Shown here: positions 24,919 through 35,600 of the stretch, piece after piece | Numbering within the stretch: position 1 is the first letter of the stretch | How the letters are laid out: every line of letters starts with the position of its first letter | Source of the DNA: an uncultured Dehalococcoidia bacterium | Lineage (GTDB): Bacteria; Chloroflexota; Dehalococcoidia; Lucifugimonadales; UBA1123 | Length of the DNA: 64,000 nucleotides | Assembly: GCA_951812505.1 (NCBI GenBank) | Contig: CATOSI010000001.1 | Span: 1,000,606 to 1,064,605 of the forward strand | Direction: 5' to 3' | Translations under genes and position numbers: made by a program | The notes under the pieces: model-generated | Told to the model about the DNA's origin: nothing | The model's input: the letters and a program-made list of their open reading frames with translations, nothing else | The model's database searches: none

Positions 24919-27611
24919 AGCTGCGCAGACTCTCAGTCAACCAGTTCAAGCGCTTTACCGTCCCGACTCAGTTGGACGACCTCATCGACGGTCTCAATTT
25001 AGTCATAGGACCGAACGAGCATGGCAAGTCGACACTGCTAGACGCGCTTCGAGCAGTACTGTTCGAGCGCTACAACTCCAGGGCGCAGCCAATCGTTGCA
25101 CTTCGGAACGACCGCAGCGGTGCCGCACCGGTCGTGGAACTGGTCTTTGAAGTCAACGGAGCTGAATACACGCTGACCAAGCGCTTCGTCAACAACCCCC
25201 ATGCGCGGCTGCAATGTCCCAATGGAACACTGCTCGAAGCGGATGCTGCCGAAGACGAACTGCGCAGTCTTCTGGGTTTTGCCCAGGCCGGCAACCGGGG
25301 TGCGACTCCGGAGACACTTGGCATGTGGGGTGTCCTCTGGGTGCGGCAGGGACAGTCTTTCGGCAGACCAAACCTGCCCGGTTCCGCACTGGAGAGTCTC
25401 AGCGCGGGGCTGGAGTCCGAGGTCAGCACGGTCCTAGGAGGACGGCGTGGCAGAGAGTTGCCGGAGGTCATTGAACGGCGGCGGGGCGAACTGGTCTCCG
25501 AGGCGCAGCGTCGACCACGAGGCGAATACAAAGACACGCTTGAACAGGTCAGCGACCTGGAGAAACATCTCATCGAGCAGCAGCAGCAACAGCAAGAGAT
25601 GTCTGAAACGCTCGAGAAGTTGGGGTCGGCGGAAGAACGGCTCAAGCGACTGGAGGACGGCAGTCAGGACCGCGGCAATCATGAAGAACTGACCCAGGCC
25701 CGGGAACAGCTTGACAAGGTGATGCGGCTAGACCTGCAACTTGAAGCGGCTCGCAGTGAATTGCAGAACCGGCAGGGACAGCTTGAGCAGGCTCAGCGTG
25801 CCCAATCGGAGCGTGCATTCAGACGTGAAGAGCTCCTATCAGATCAGGAAGGGTTACGCCAAGACAGCGAGCGCCTCGAGGAACTGCAACAGCTCGAACG
25901 AGAATCGTTGGCCGATCTAGATGAGCGTCGTCAGGCTGTCACGACCGCCGAAGGCGCCGTTGAAGCAGCGATGCAATCGGAGGCCAGTTGGCGTGGCATC
26001 CTCGATCGCATCATCAGCTCCGAGGTGTTGGATGCCCTACTCCGACTTCAGAGTGATATCGATGCTGCGCAGAAACGACTCGCAGATGCTCGGAGTGGGG
26101 CCGAGCAGATTCAGGTCACCGACGAATCTCTTCAACGCCTACGTCAGGCCACGGACGTCGCCGACCAGGCAAACGCCCGGCTCAGTGTCGCCGCGACCCG
26201 TATCAGTTTTGATATTCCCAGCGACCGCCTTGCCGGCATTGAGGTCGACAGCGCTCCACTGACGGATACGCCAACGACCGTCGAGACGATCGAACAAGTC
26301 GAGATCACCATCCCAGAGCGGGGAAGGATTCTCATTGAGCCGTCCGTCGCCGACCGGGACCATCTCTTGCGCGAGGAACGGGAGGCGCAGGCAGAGTTGC
26401 GTGCCGCGCTCAGCGATGTCGGCGCGCAGTCACTAGCAGAAGCACAGGTCCTGCGCGACGAGCGGCGCGACCTTGAGGCTACCGCCAACGCGGCGCAGGA
26501 AGAGCTCGAGCGGCTCGCGCCGCCGGGTGGAGCACAGACACTCCAGCCACGAATCGACCAACTGCGCGAATCGCTGGAGGCATTGCCCTCACAGAGTGAG
26601 ACAGACCTGCTGCCGCAAAGGGACGACGCAGAGGTTGCCCTGCACTCCGCTCAGATAGAGCTTCAGAGGGCGAGAGACGAGGAAAGGGTCGCTCGCGAGG
26701 CTGTGGAGGTGCGGGCAGATGTCGTCACTGAGCTCAGCGTGGACCTTCGCACACTCAAAAACAGTGTCGATAGTCAAACCGAACTGATTGAAATGCGCCA
26801 GGAGAGGCTGCAGACCGAAGATGCATCGGTATCCGATCAGGAACTCGCTGAGACGACCGAGGAAGCAGAACTGGCCGTGACGGAACAGCAGAAGACTGTC
26901 TCCGCCTTGGAGGATAAGTGGTCCGCCAGCACCAAGACACAGCTGGAAGCTCGTATCACACGACTGGAGTCGGTGATTGAGCAACGTGAAAAATCACGAG
27001 TCGAGACGAGAATCGAGATCGTACAGTTGCGTGAACGAATTGAAGTCCACGATAGCGTCGGCATTGAAGAAGCAATTGAAGGCACACAGCGCGAACTCGA
27101 ACAGACGACGCGTCAGCGCGACCGCTTGGAGCGCGAACTCAAGGTCCTAGACCTTCTTGTGGACACACTTCGCGTCGCCGAGAGCGAAGCCAGAGAGCGC
27201 TATCTGTCCCCTGTCGTCAACCGTGTTCGTCCCTACCTCCAGATGCTCTTTCCCAACGCTGAAATCGGCATGGACGAACACCTGTACATCACCAGCATGT
27301 CACGCCGCGAGGGATACGAGGAGAGCTTCGATCATCTGAGCATGGGTACTCAGGAACAGATCGCCGTCCTCGTGCGCCTGGCTTTCGCGGAGATGCTGAT
27401 TGACCAGGGTGCGCCCGCCGCCGTAGTCTTGGACGATGCACTGGTGTTCTCCGACGACCAGCGTATGAAACTGATGTTTGATATCCTATCGCACGCTGCG
27501 CAGCGCGTACAAATCCTGGTTTTCACCTGTCGTGAGCAGCTCTTCGAGGGTCTCGGCGCACACCAGTTGCAGCTCGCCCAGGCCGATCCAGAATCGCTTC
27601 GCTCAGCCTAA
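24915..27611 (+). CDS. SbcC/Rad50-like (YhaN-type) SMC-family ATPase
   Basis: The 898-residue protein has a Walker A motif IGPNEHGKST (residues 31-40), a long coiled coil (about 190-400 and 480-770), an ABC signature DHLSMGTQEQIAVLVRLA near 808 and a Walker B AAVVLDDALVF near 835. I see no CxxC zinc hook at the middle. Instead a small beta-rich insertion (VETIEQVEITIPERGRILI, residues ~455-475) interrupts the coil, as in YhaN-like relatives rather than classical Rad50. It is translationally coupled to the SbcD-like nuclease and presumably bridges or senses DNA ends for it. It seems intact and could act in repair or in defence against phage DNA. Confidence 0.8.
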   Translation: MKLRRLSVNQFKRFTVPTQLDDLIDGLNLVIGPNEHGKSTLLDALRAVLFERYNSRAQPIVALRNDRSGAAPVVELVFEVNGAEYTLTKRFVNNPHARLQCPNGTLLEADAAEDELRSLLGFAQAGNRGATPETLGMWGVLWVRQGQSFGRPNLPGSALESLSAGLESEVSTVLGGRRGRELPEVIERRRGELVSEAQRRPRGEYKDTLEQVSDLEKHLIEQQQQQQEMSETLEKLGSAEERLKRLEDGSQDRGNHEELTQAREQLDKVMRLDLQLEAARSELQNRQGQLEQAQRAQSERAFRREELLSDQEGLRQDSERLEELQQLERESLADLDERRQAVTTAEGAVEAAMQSEASWRGILDRIISSEVLDALLRLQSDIDAAQKRLADARSGAEQIQVTDESLQRLRQATDVADQANARLSVAATRISFDIPSDRLAGIEVDSAPLTDTPTTVETIEQVEITIPERGRILIEPSVADRDHLLREEREAQAELRAALSDVGAQSLAEAQVLRDERRDLEATANAAQEELERLAPPGGAQTLQPRIDQLRESLEALPSQSETDLLPQRDDAEVALHSAQIELQRARDEERVAREAVEVRADVVTELSVDLRTLKNSVDSQTELIEMRQERLQTEDASVSDQELAETTEEAELAVTEQQKTVSALEDKWSASTKTQLEARITRLESVIEQREKSRVETRIEIVQLRERIEVHDSVGIEEAIEGTQRELEQTTRQRDRLERELKVLDLLVDTLRVAESEARERYLSPVVNRVRPYLQMLFPNAEIGMDEHLYITSMSRREGYEESFDHLSMGTQEQIAVLVRLAFAEMLIDQGAPAAVVLDDALVFSDDQRMKLMFDILSHAAQRVQILVFTCREQLFEGLGAHQLQLAQADPESLRSA

Positions 27612-27691
27612 GGACCGTTAGCAGTACCGAGATTTGTTCCAGTTGTCGATGGGGACATTGCGGCAGGTTGAGAAGTCGACTAACACTCAAT

Positions 27692-27988
27692 ATGAGTGAA
27701 TTGCGCGTATCTGTCGGTTCCACAAGGAAGCTCAATAAAGAAATCTCCGCTGGGAGAGGCCTCGGCGAGTGTTAGTTCGCCGACCAGACGTCAAATATCG
27801 AGGAGTTACTCCTGTCGGGCAGCGCTCTCACTCAACTGGCGGGGGCCCATTTCTGTACAAAGTCGTACGGCTTCACTATCTGTCTTGTCCCAAGTTTCGA
27901 TGAATATACCCAGATGAGGCTGAGCAGGCGAATACGCTTGCCTGAGTTCCGAGTATCGAGTAAAAGTCCGCTGAAGGCCTACTGTTGA
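27692..27988 (+). pseudogene. Possible broken small gene
   Basis: A frame beginning MSELRVSVGSTRKLNKEIS is interrupted by a TAG at 27773-27775. It then continues in the same frame as a sensible sequence (FADQTSNIEELLLSGSALTQ, LAGAHFCTKSYGFTICLVPS) to a TGA at 27986-27988. I do not recognise it. It lies just upstream of a clearly decayed gene, so degeneration is plausible, but a chance reading cannot be excluded. Confidence 0.3.
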
Positions 27989-28042
27989 TCATGCTGGTAT
28001 GGCATAGTGACCTTCAGCTCTACTGGGAAAAGGAGTCATCGG

Positions 28043-29029
28043 ATGGCGGCCTTTGGAAGTGTTCAAAGCGTAGACCTCAGTGAAGTGTGGCTCCATGAGT
28101 TGGACTTCTCGAGATGGCTGGCGGGGAACATAGAGGTCCCGAACGAGCAGGTCGTGTTTGATATAGACCCGAAGTCCGTCCGGCAGGGAGGTGTACGTAT
28201 AGGCTGGCACGCTGCGGGTGGACCTGCTCTGCAACGCCACATTTCCCGGATCCAGCGAAGCGTTTCTCGTCGTAATCGAGAATCCAACTGTATGTTGCCG
28301 ACGGCGACCACCTGTCCGGGCTGGCCCAGTATATCGTTGCCTTCGAGGCCCAGGTCGCGGTGTGGATAGCAAGTGACTCTAGCTCGGGCTAAAGGTGGTG
28401 GGGTGGCTGAGCGACGAGACCAGCATAACAGGCTGCATGTTCGCAGTGGAGTTAATCAGGGTGGACGACTCCAGGCTAGTTCCACGGCTTGTCCGTAGGG
28501 TTGGACCAGACCCCGCGCTAACGCGCGAAGAGGACGGACGGTCGACCAGGCCGGAACGCTCCAGAGATACAGAGACTGGTGGGCGCGTGTTCTCCCGGTC
28601 CTAGCGCGAGAGTGCGCGGGATTCGGTGTATGGCCGAATGATCTTCGGCCCTGGGACGAAGACATGAGAACCGAGTATATGCGGGAAGATATGCCTATAG
28701 GGTTCTACATACGGGTGATGGAGAACGAATCCAGGGCTGGAATCCGGTTTTCAGGAGACAAGGCATGGCGCCTGCAGTCCGAGTACTATTTCAACTGTTT
28801 GTCTGAGATTAAGGATGACTTCGAGCAGAGCTTCGGTCAGCCATTGAACTAGGAACAGAGAGGCGTCCAGCGGTACATCTACTGGGACAACTCCGTTTCC
28901 TACGGATATTCAGAGGACGATCCCGCGAGACAGGCCAAAGAGGCCGAGGCCTTAGCCGACGCGATGAAGGGGCTTATCGCCGCGGTGAACACGGCGATGT
29001 CGGGCATGGAACCATACCATGATCCGTGA
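28043..29029 (+). pseudogene. Decayed DUF4268-type protein gene
   Basis: Starting at an ATG with AAAAGGAG upstream, successive frames give the order seen in DUF4268-family proteins. They read VDLSEVWLHELDFSRWLAGN, then VVGWLSDETSITGCMFAVEL with IRVDDSRLVPR (frame change near 28250-28390), then MPIGFYIRVMENESRAGIRF with LQSEYYFNCLSEIKDDFEQS. A TAG at 28850-28852 is followed in frame by RYIYWDNSV and a natural end at 29027-29029. Intact members read VDLREIWxHExxDFxxWLAEN...VxWLNE. The family has a PD-(D/E)XK-like core and is often found with restriction or defence genes. Several lesions make this copy non-functional. Confidence 0.6.
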
Positions 29030-29127
29030 GCGTCGCCGGGGAACCACCTGAGCTTCATTAGGGTGTGTCAATCACACCCACGCCACTGTGAAGAATACAA
29101 CACCCAAGGACAACCGTGAATCCATAT

Positions 29128-32100
29128 CTAAGCCTGATAAACAACTCTCGGCAACTCCGAAACCAGCCTGTCGAGGTCCGGCACTGAACGAGCTTCGCTG
29201 GTTCTGACGAACAGCAGTTGCACATCCTTCACCTCCATATCTGTGGCTTTCCCAACGGCCGAGGCATAAGCCGCCCCCTGCCATCTGTACAGGTCCATCT
29301 TGGCTGACAGGTCAGGGGCGCTGGGAACGTAGTCGGACTTGTAGTCCACGATCACCAGCTTCCCGTCCTGGTCCTGGTAGAGCAGGTCAATTATCCCTTC
29401 GATGACGACATTACCTCGGTCAGTCTCTATCTTCCCAGCAACGGGAATTTCCGACCACAGGCGCGGCGCCCTGAACGCGGCATCCACGGCAGGATGCCTA
29501 AGCGCTTGGTTTGCTAACACCGCCAACTCGCCCCGGATTGACGAGACGCCGTGCGCAGCGGCATGGGTCTCGACCAGTTTCTCGATCACGTCGCCAATGT
29601 TCGGCAGAAGATCATCCAGCGAGGAACCTTCGTCGAGCGGCAGGTGTATCGAGAGCATCTCGACGACCTCCTGCAGAATAGCGTGGAGCGCGCTGCCGAA
29701 GGCCGTTCCTCCTCGTCCACGGATGATCGACTGTTCCTCCCACGGCTCGGAATCCTTGTCCTCTATCTCCTCTTCATCAGCGATGCTGCCAGCGGTCCTC
29801 GCCAACTGCGTTGCCGTTACCGCCGAGGGAAGCGACCTCTCCCTGATGACACCGTTCCGTTCATGCAGCCAGGTGTCGGGGTCGTAGCCGTCGACCTCTA
29901 CCGCGTCGGGCACATCCGGTTTCAGATTCGGACTGTTATCCGCACCGGCGGACGCTTCTGCGTATAGCCCCTCTACCTGCGGCAAGTGTTCTTCGATCTG
30001 GGACGTTACACCATTCGACTGGCGGTTGCCCCGGGTGGTGGACCTGTACATGCTAATGAAGAGGTGGTCGCGCGCTCGCGTAGCGGCCACGTATGCAAGA
30101 CGTACCTGCTCCGCCTCTCCATGGGCGTCTTCAATCTCCTGCAGGGGAGAGTAACCCTGGGACGAAATCGAGCCAAGTTTCATCTCGGCCGCGTCCGTAT
30201 CCGGGTGGAAGAACAGGGAGCGGTCATTCCGCCTGGGGTCCTGGGCAAGACCCAGGACAAACACTATTGGGAACTCCAGTCCCTTGGATGCGTGCATCGT
30301 CATTATCCTGACCGCGTCGTCGTCGGTGTCCGGAACGACCACCTCCGCTATCCGGGCGCGCTCCTCCTGCTGAAGCTCCACCCACTTGATGAACTGGTAG
30401 AGATTCAGGGGTTGGGCGTCCGGATTGACCATCCTTCCATACTCCAGCGTCCTCGCCTGCTCGGTCAGGAAACGCCGCCGGCGCCAGGACTCCCGGGGCC
30501 TGCTCTCGGCCAAATCCAGCTCGTCGAGTCTTCGCTCCTGTATGAACTCGGTTATGAGACGGGAGACGCCCGTATTCTGGCGCATCTCGTTGAACTCGCG
30601 CAGCTTGAGAAGTCCGGAGCGCACGCTCGAAAGGGACGTATCAGTTGCCAGGTTCTGACGAATAATCTCACTCCTCTCGTTGGACAGCGCCCTGTCCCCG
30701 AGAAGCGCGGAGCGGTAGTTCCATGGTCCGCGCGCGTCGCGCCAGCGGAGCAAGTCCAGATCCGAGCAGGCGAACGCGGGCGAGCGCAGCGCCGCCACGA
30801 CGGATACCTCATCCGAGGGGTCGTCGATGGCGCGGAGACAGTTGAGCAGGTCCCTTATCTCCTGGGTATCGAACAGCAAAGAGCCCCCCTCAATCCTGTA
30901 CGGGACCCCAGCGATTTCCAGCTGTCGCGTGAGGACGTTCAAGCCCGTTCTCGACCGGATCAGGATGCAGATGTCCTGCAGCTTCGCCTTCCTGACTTGA
31001 CCAAGACTCTTGTCATGGACCTTCAGGCCCTCGTCGTCGTCCGATACCGAGGAAACGATGATGTTGGAAAGGTGTCGGGCCTCTCTCAATCGGGTCAGCC
31101 CGGCCGCCAAGTCCACCGACTCGCCGAACAGCTGAACCGAAGCGTCTATATCCTCGTTCTGAAGTCCGGGATTTGGCGTCAGAGCAGAGTATCCTGCTTG
31201 GATGCCCGGGATATACTCCATGAGGCCACGCTCGCCGAAGACTGCGTTCACCCAGTCAAGGACAGGCTTCTGGGAGCGGCGGTTCTCGCTGAGCGACAGG
31301 GGTACGAGTTGGCCGCCGTCCTTCACCGTCTGGGTTACACCCATGTCGGCGCCGCGGAAGCGGTAGATCGCCTGCTTGTTGTCGCCAACTACAAAGAGTT
31401 TTCCGGGAGTGAGCGCGAGCGTGTGCCATGGACGGACCTTCACATCCGCGTCAGCCTCAGCGGTCAGGTAGAACGCTATCTCGGCCTGCAGGGGATCTGT
31501 ATCCTGAAACTCGTCGATCAGGATATGAGAGTAGCGCCGCTGGAAATAGGACCGCGTGGTGGGATTGTCCCTGAGCGTGTCCCGTGCCCATACCAGGAGG
31601 TCCCTGAAGTTAGCCTCCCCGTCGGACCTGCGGGCGGACTCGCACTCGCGGGCGAACCGTCCCATCTCATTCAACATCGGAGCGAGCGGGACAAACCGGA
31701 CCACGGACTGGAAGGTCTGTCCAGCCTCTCGGAATTCCAGCCTGACTTCCCTCGGGTCCGTCCCCCAGTTGCTCTTGGCGCCGATGTTTCTGCGGTAGTC
31801 AACGGGCTCACCATCGTCCAGCGCCTTCTTTGCGGCGACAGGGTCATTTGCCAACTCGCCCACGGCTTCCACCGTCTCGATCGCGTCAAACAGCTGCCCG
31901 TACAGCCTGTCGGACGGATTCGAGCATTCCCCGGCCAGATCGTTGAGCGCCTCCAGCGTTGAATCGACGACGGTCCCCAGGCCACTTTCCATTATCACGT
32001 CACCGTCGGGAAATCTGTGCAGGTCATCGGAGATCGCCAGAGCGACGGCCTTCCACTTCCCTATGTCACCTTCGGTCACCGCGAGGTATCTCAAGGAGGC

Positions 32101-32610
32101 CGCCAGTTCAGGCGAGGTGTCGGCGTCGCGGGCAAGGGATGTCTCCAGCCAGGCGTCCCATTGCAGGTTGAATCGCTCGGAGTCCGCGATCTCGTCCAGA
32201 TTCATCCAGCCCGGCGGAAGCCCGGCGTCGAGCGGGCGCTCACGCAGCAGCTGGGCGGCGAAACTGTGAATGGTCTGTACCGAAGCCTCGTCAAGCTCCG
32301 AGACCGCGCGCTCCAGATGCTTTATGTCCTGGCCGGTCAGGTCCGCAGCGAGCAGGTCCTGGTCGTTCTGGGGGTTGTTCTGATCGAGGAGTTGCTCCAG
32401 GCGAGAGCGGACACGCTCGGAGAGCTCGGCCGCAGCCGCCTCAGTGAAAGTTATCGCGACGATGTCCCTCATCCGCGCACCACTTTTAACCAGCGCCACA
32501 ACCCGGCTCACCAGCGCGTACGTCTTTCCCGTTCCCGCCCCCGCCTCGATGATGAGGTTGGTGGACAGGTCGTTTGCGATCCTGTGAAGGGTCTGTTCGT
32601 CAGCCGTCAT
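29128..32610 (-). CDS. AddA-like UvrD-family helicase-nuclease
   Basis: The best starts are the clustered ATGs at 32610-32616, just inside the end of the AddB-like gene; the frame extends farther upstream without a natural start. The ~1160-residue protein has superfamily 1 helicase motifs: Walker A EAGAGTGKT (22-30), AITFTEAAAAELSERVR, Walker B ILIDEFQDTDPLQ near 365, VVGDNKQAIYRFRGADM, TMHASKGLEFPIVF and YVAATRARDHLF. The C-terminus carries a RecB-type nuclease with GIIDLLYQDQ and VIVDYKSDYVP (~1072-1092). With the partner gene it would process double-strand breaks in the manner of AddAB. It appears intact. Whether this is the host's main recombination enzyme or an island copy is open. Confidence 0.8.
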   Translation of the reverse strand: MTADEQTLHRIANDLSTNLIIEAGAGTGKTYALVSRVVALVKSGARMRDIVAITFTEAAAAELSERVRSRLEQLLDQNNPQNDQDLLAADLTGQDIKHLERAVSELDEASVQTIHSFAAQLLRERPLDAGLPPGWMNLDEIADSERFNLQWDAWLETSLARDADTSPELAASLRYLAVTEGDIGKWKAVALAISDDLHRFPDGDVIMESGLGTVVDSTLEALNDLAGECSNPSDRLYGQLFDAIETVEAVGELANDPVAAKKALDDGEPVDYRRNIGAKSNWGTDPREVRLEFREAGQTFQSVVRFVPLAPMLNEMGRFARECESARRSDGEANFRDLLVWARDTLRDNPTTRSYFQRRYSHILIDEFQDTDPLQAEIAFYLTAEADADVKVRPWHTLALTPGKLFVVGDNKQAIYRFRGADMGVTQTVKDGGQLVPLSLSENRRSQKPVLDWVNAVFGERGLMEYIPGIQAGYSALTPNPGLQNEDIDASVQLFGESVDLAAGLTRLREARHLSNIIVSSVSDDDEGLKVHDKSLGQVRKAKLQDICILIRSRTGLNVLTRQLEIAGVPYRIEGGSLLFDTQEIRDLLNCLRAIDDPSDEVSVVAALRSPAFACSDLDLLRWRDARGPWNYRSALLGDRALSNERSEIIRQNLATDTSLSSVRSGLLKLREFNEMRQNTGVSRLITEFIQERRLDELDLAESRPRESWRRRRFLTEQARTLEYGRMVNPDAQPLNLYQFIKWVELQQEERARIAEVVVPDTDDDAVRIMTMHASKGLEFPIVFVLGLAQDPRRNDRSLFFHPDTDAAEMKLGSISSQGYSPLQEIEDAHGEAEQVRLAYVAATRARDHLFISMYRSTTRGNRQSNGVTSQIEEHLPQVEGLYAEASAGADNSPNLKPDVPDAVEVDGYDPDTWLHERNGVIRERSLPSAVTATQLARTAGSIADEEEIEDKDSEPWEEQSIIRGRGGTAFGSALHAILQEVVEMLSIHLPLDEGSSLDDLLPNIGDVIEKLVETHAAAHGVSSIRGELAVLANQALRHPAVDAAFRAPRLWSEIPVAGKIETDRGNVVIEGIIDLLYQDQDGKLVIVDYKSDYVPSAPDLSAKMDLYRWQGAAYASAVGKATDMEVKDVQLLFVRTSEARSVPDLDRLVSELPRVVYQA

Positions 32611-35600
32611 CATCATCGTCGTCCGCCATGGATGCCCTGTTGCCCAGCCGGTTGAATGGCGCAACTCTGGGGTCTGTCCTGCCCTTGCGTTCCCATACCA
32701 GGCGCTTGCGCGACGGGCACAGCTTCTTGAAGTCGCAGTAGTTGCAGTTCCCGCCCCACTCGTCGCCATCGCTCTGCTCCGGTGTCGCGGGGAACACACC
32801 CTCCCTGACCATCCCCACGATGAGTCCGAGGGACTCGCGGAACCGCTCCCTGTCTTCCTCGGTGTATTTGCCAACGTCATGAACATATCTGTCATGAAGC
32901 GGGAAGCAGTACGAGGCCGAGACCGATTTGCCTGGGTACATGACCTGGGCGGCCTCTAGGTACACCGGGAGCTGCAGCGCGCGTCCGTTGGCGACGCTGC
33001 GGTCCGGTTCTCCACCGTTACTCTTCTCACGGTAGTAGTCCGGCTTGCCCGTCTTGAAGTCTCGAACCCTCACCTCGTCTCCAAGCACGTCCACCCGGTC
33101 TATCTTCCCTCGGAAGTGGACGTCGCCGAAGCCGTCGAGCTCGATCGACACGCCACATTCTTCTGGGTCCTCCCCAAAATTGACCTCCGCGTCAGAGCTT
33201 TCCGGTGTGCCGCCCAGCCACTCACTCTCGGCTGCGAAGAACTGCCCCAGCCCGTCGCGGATCTCGCCCTTCTCGATCTCCCACAGCAGATGATAGCCGG
33301 TCGCTCCCCTGGACTCGGTTTTCTCGAACTCCTCCTCCGCAATCGAGATCAACTCTTCCTCGGTCGTGCATTCTTCTTCCACGAAGCGCTCCAGTATCCT
33401 GTGAACCAGCAGCCCGCGGTCCATATTGGAGAGCTCGCCGTCGTCGTCCTCGGCGGGCGCGGATATGCCCAGCGCCCTGCCCAGGAAGTACCTGTACGGA
33501 CAGTTCGCCAGCGTCTCAAGCGCGCTCGGCGATATGGGGCGGTCGGCGGTCCCGATGTCCTCGATCCGGGGGCTCTCGGGGCCGACCAGACCGTCCCATT
33601 CGGACAGCAGGTCGCCCGAGCGGGCCTCATTTGCGTGCAGGGCGGCGACCAACCTAGCGTCGCGCGCCATGGCGGGATGTTTCTCTACGTCTTCCGGGGG
33701 CAGGCCGATCATGTGTGAGAGGTTGTATTCGGACACGTCCGCGGGCTTCACATCCGAACCGGCCACCTGCCGAAGTCCCGCCTCCCTGGAGGCAACGAAA
33801 GTGAGCCATGGCTTGTCGCCCGCGTCCTGGGTGATGGTTTCATAGGTCAGGCGCTCATCGGCGCCGGCGCTCTTGTGAAGAATGTTCGCCGCCTCTATGA
33901 GCCACCGCGATGGATACGAGGCTGCGCGTTCCGCGGTAGCCGCAGGCCAGCTCAGTACCACGCTGCCCGCCGAGGCAATGGCTGAGAGAAAGTCAAAGCG
34001 CTCCAGCGCCATCTCCCGCTGTGCTTTCGACGAGCTTGCGCCGAGCCAGGGACTGGTCGCCGCCCGCGGCGGAAACTGCTTTTCCACCATGCCGACAACG
34101 TAAACTCTGGCGTAGTCCGCACCCGCTACCCCGGCGGGCGGGCCCAGGTACACACCGCTTCCCACAGGCCTTCCCCTGTCCGAGACCGGGCTCTGAAGCC
34201 CCTCCTGCACCACCTGTCTCAGCTCCTGGGCAGCGTAGGATGTGTCCCAATCATCCAGCGCCTCAAGGCTGTCGAGGAATTCGTCTATGCGCCGGCGGTC
34301 CTCGGGCGACTCTTCCCTTACCGCCCAGCGGTAGGATGTGAGCATATGCCTGAGTTTCGCGGAAGCTGAGCGCCAGGTACCGCCGGTATCAGCCAGGTCT
34401 CCGAGTGATTGGGAAAGATCTCTCACGAACTGCCCGAGTTCAGTCGCGCGGAGCCTCTCGCCGAGAACCCGGTTGGTTATCTCTCCAAAGAGTTCCTCGC
34501 TGTGCGCTTCTTCCTGGCTTATATGAGCCTGAAGACGGCCCTCCCATAGTTCGGGCTGACCGCCGGCCCTTGCCTGCCTTGCCAGTCTCGCCCACTGGGA
34601 GGCGGGGACCAGCTGCGATGAAGCGCCATCCTCTTCAGACAGAGCCATGTTTCGGATGGGAGTGGAGGTTATCCACTCGACAAATATCTCCCTTTCGATG
34701 GTTCCGTCACTGCCCAGGTCAGTAGCCATGTCCACCAGGCCTAGGAGGAGCAGGCCTGACGGCGTGTTCGCCAGGTTCTGGTACTCCGCTCCGGAGTAGG
34801 GAATCCCCGCGTGGTCCAGCGCCTGACGGAGAAGGCTGGCGTACGGGTTGTCCTGCCTGTACACGACGGCAGTACGGTTGAAGGGCAGATCATCCGCCAC
34901 GATGGACCGGACAACGGCCCTGATCTCCTCATCGGGATCGGGCGCGGCCACTATGGACAGGCTGTCGACTTCCGCGAGGCGCTGAAGCGGTGACTTGACC
35001 ACAGGCGAAGGAACATCCCGGTCGGTCAGTCGAAGCAGCAGGTCGCGCACAGGCCCGTCGGATTCATCGTCGCCTGTCAGACCAAGGATGACGTCGCACC
35101 TGGAGCGTTCCAGCAGGGCATCTGCCAATTGGAGGTCGCCGGTCGATAGTCGCCTGGGCAGGTGGTAGATGACCTGCGGTAGTCGGCTCGGTTCGTGATG
35201 TCCCTCAGATACGGCCCCTGCCGCGATTTCCGAGACTTCCGCGGGCGTGTAGTAGCCTCTGCGGTGGACTAGTTCGAGAAAGTCCTTCAGAAGACGTTCT
35301 GCGAGCGCGTTAATGGCGCTTCCGGAGTTGGGATCTTCAGCCGGAGTTGGCTCCTGCATCTGCCTGAAGGCTGCGGCGAGGGAGTTCCGCATGAGGCGGC
35401 CACCCTGCGAATCGAAGCCGTATCGTCTCACGATTTCTTGCCCTACCACCCTAACCGCCTGACGCTCCAACAGTCTCGTGAGTGGTTTCAGTGAGCGAGA
35501 GCGCAGGATGGGAGCCGCGAGCTCGGCGGCGAGACGGCGGCCCGTTTGAACTGTCACGTTCATCATGCCTGACGCGCCCAGATGGTGGCGGAGCGCGGTC

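Noticed and set aside
25560..25600. Glutamine-rich CAG/CAA run in the SbcC-like gene as a possible repeat expansion
   Set aside because: It falls in the coiled coil, where glutamine/glutamate runs are normal, and it is short.
29986..31962. Long plus-strand open frame of 658 codons
   Set aside because: It is antisense to the AddA-like helicase; its composition is that of a shadow frame and it has no domain.
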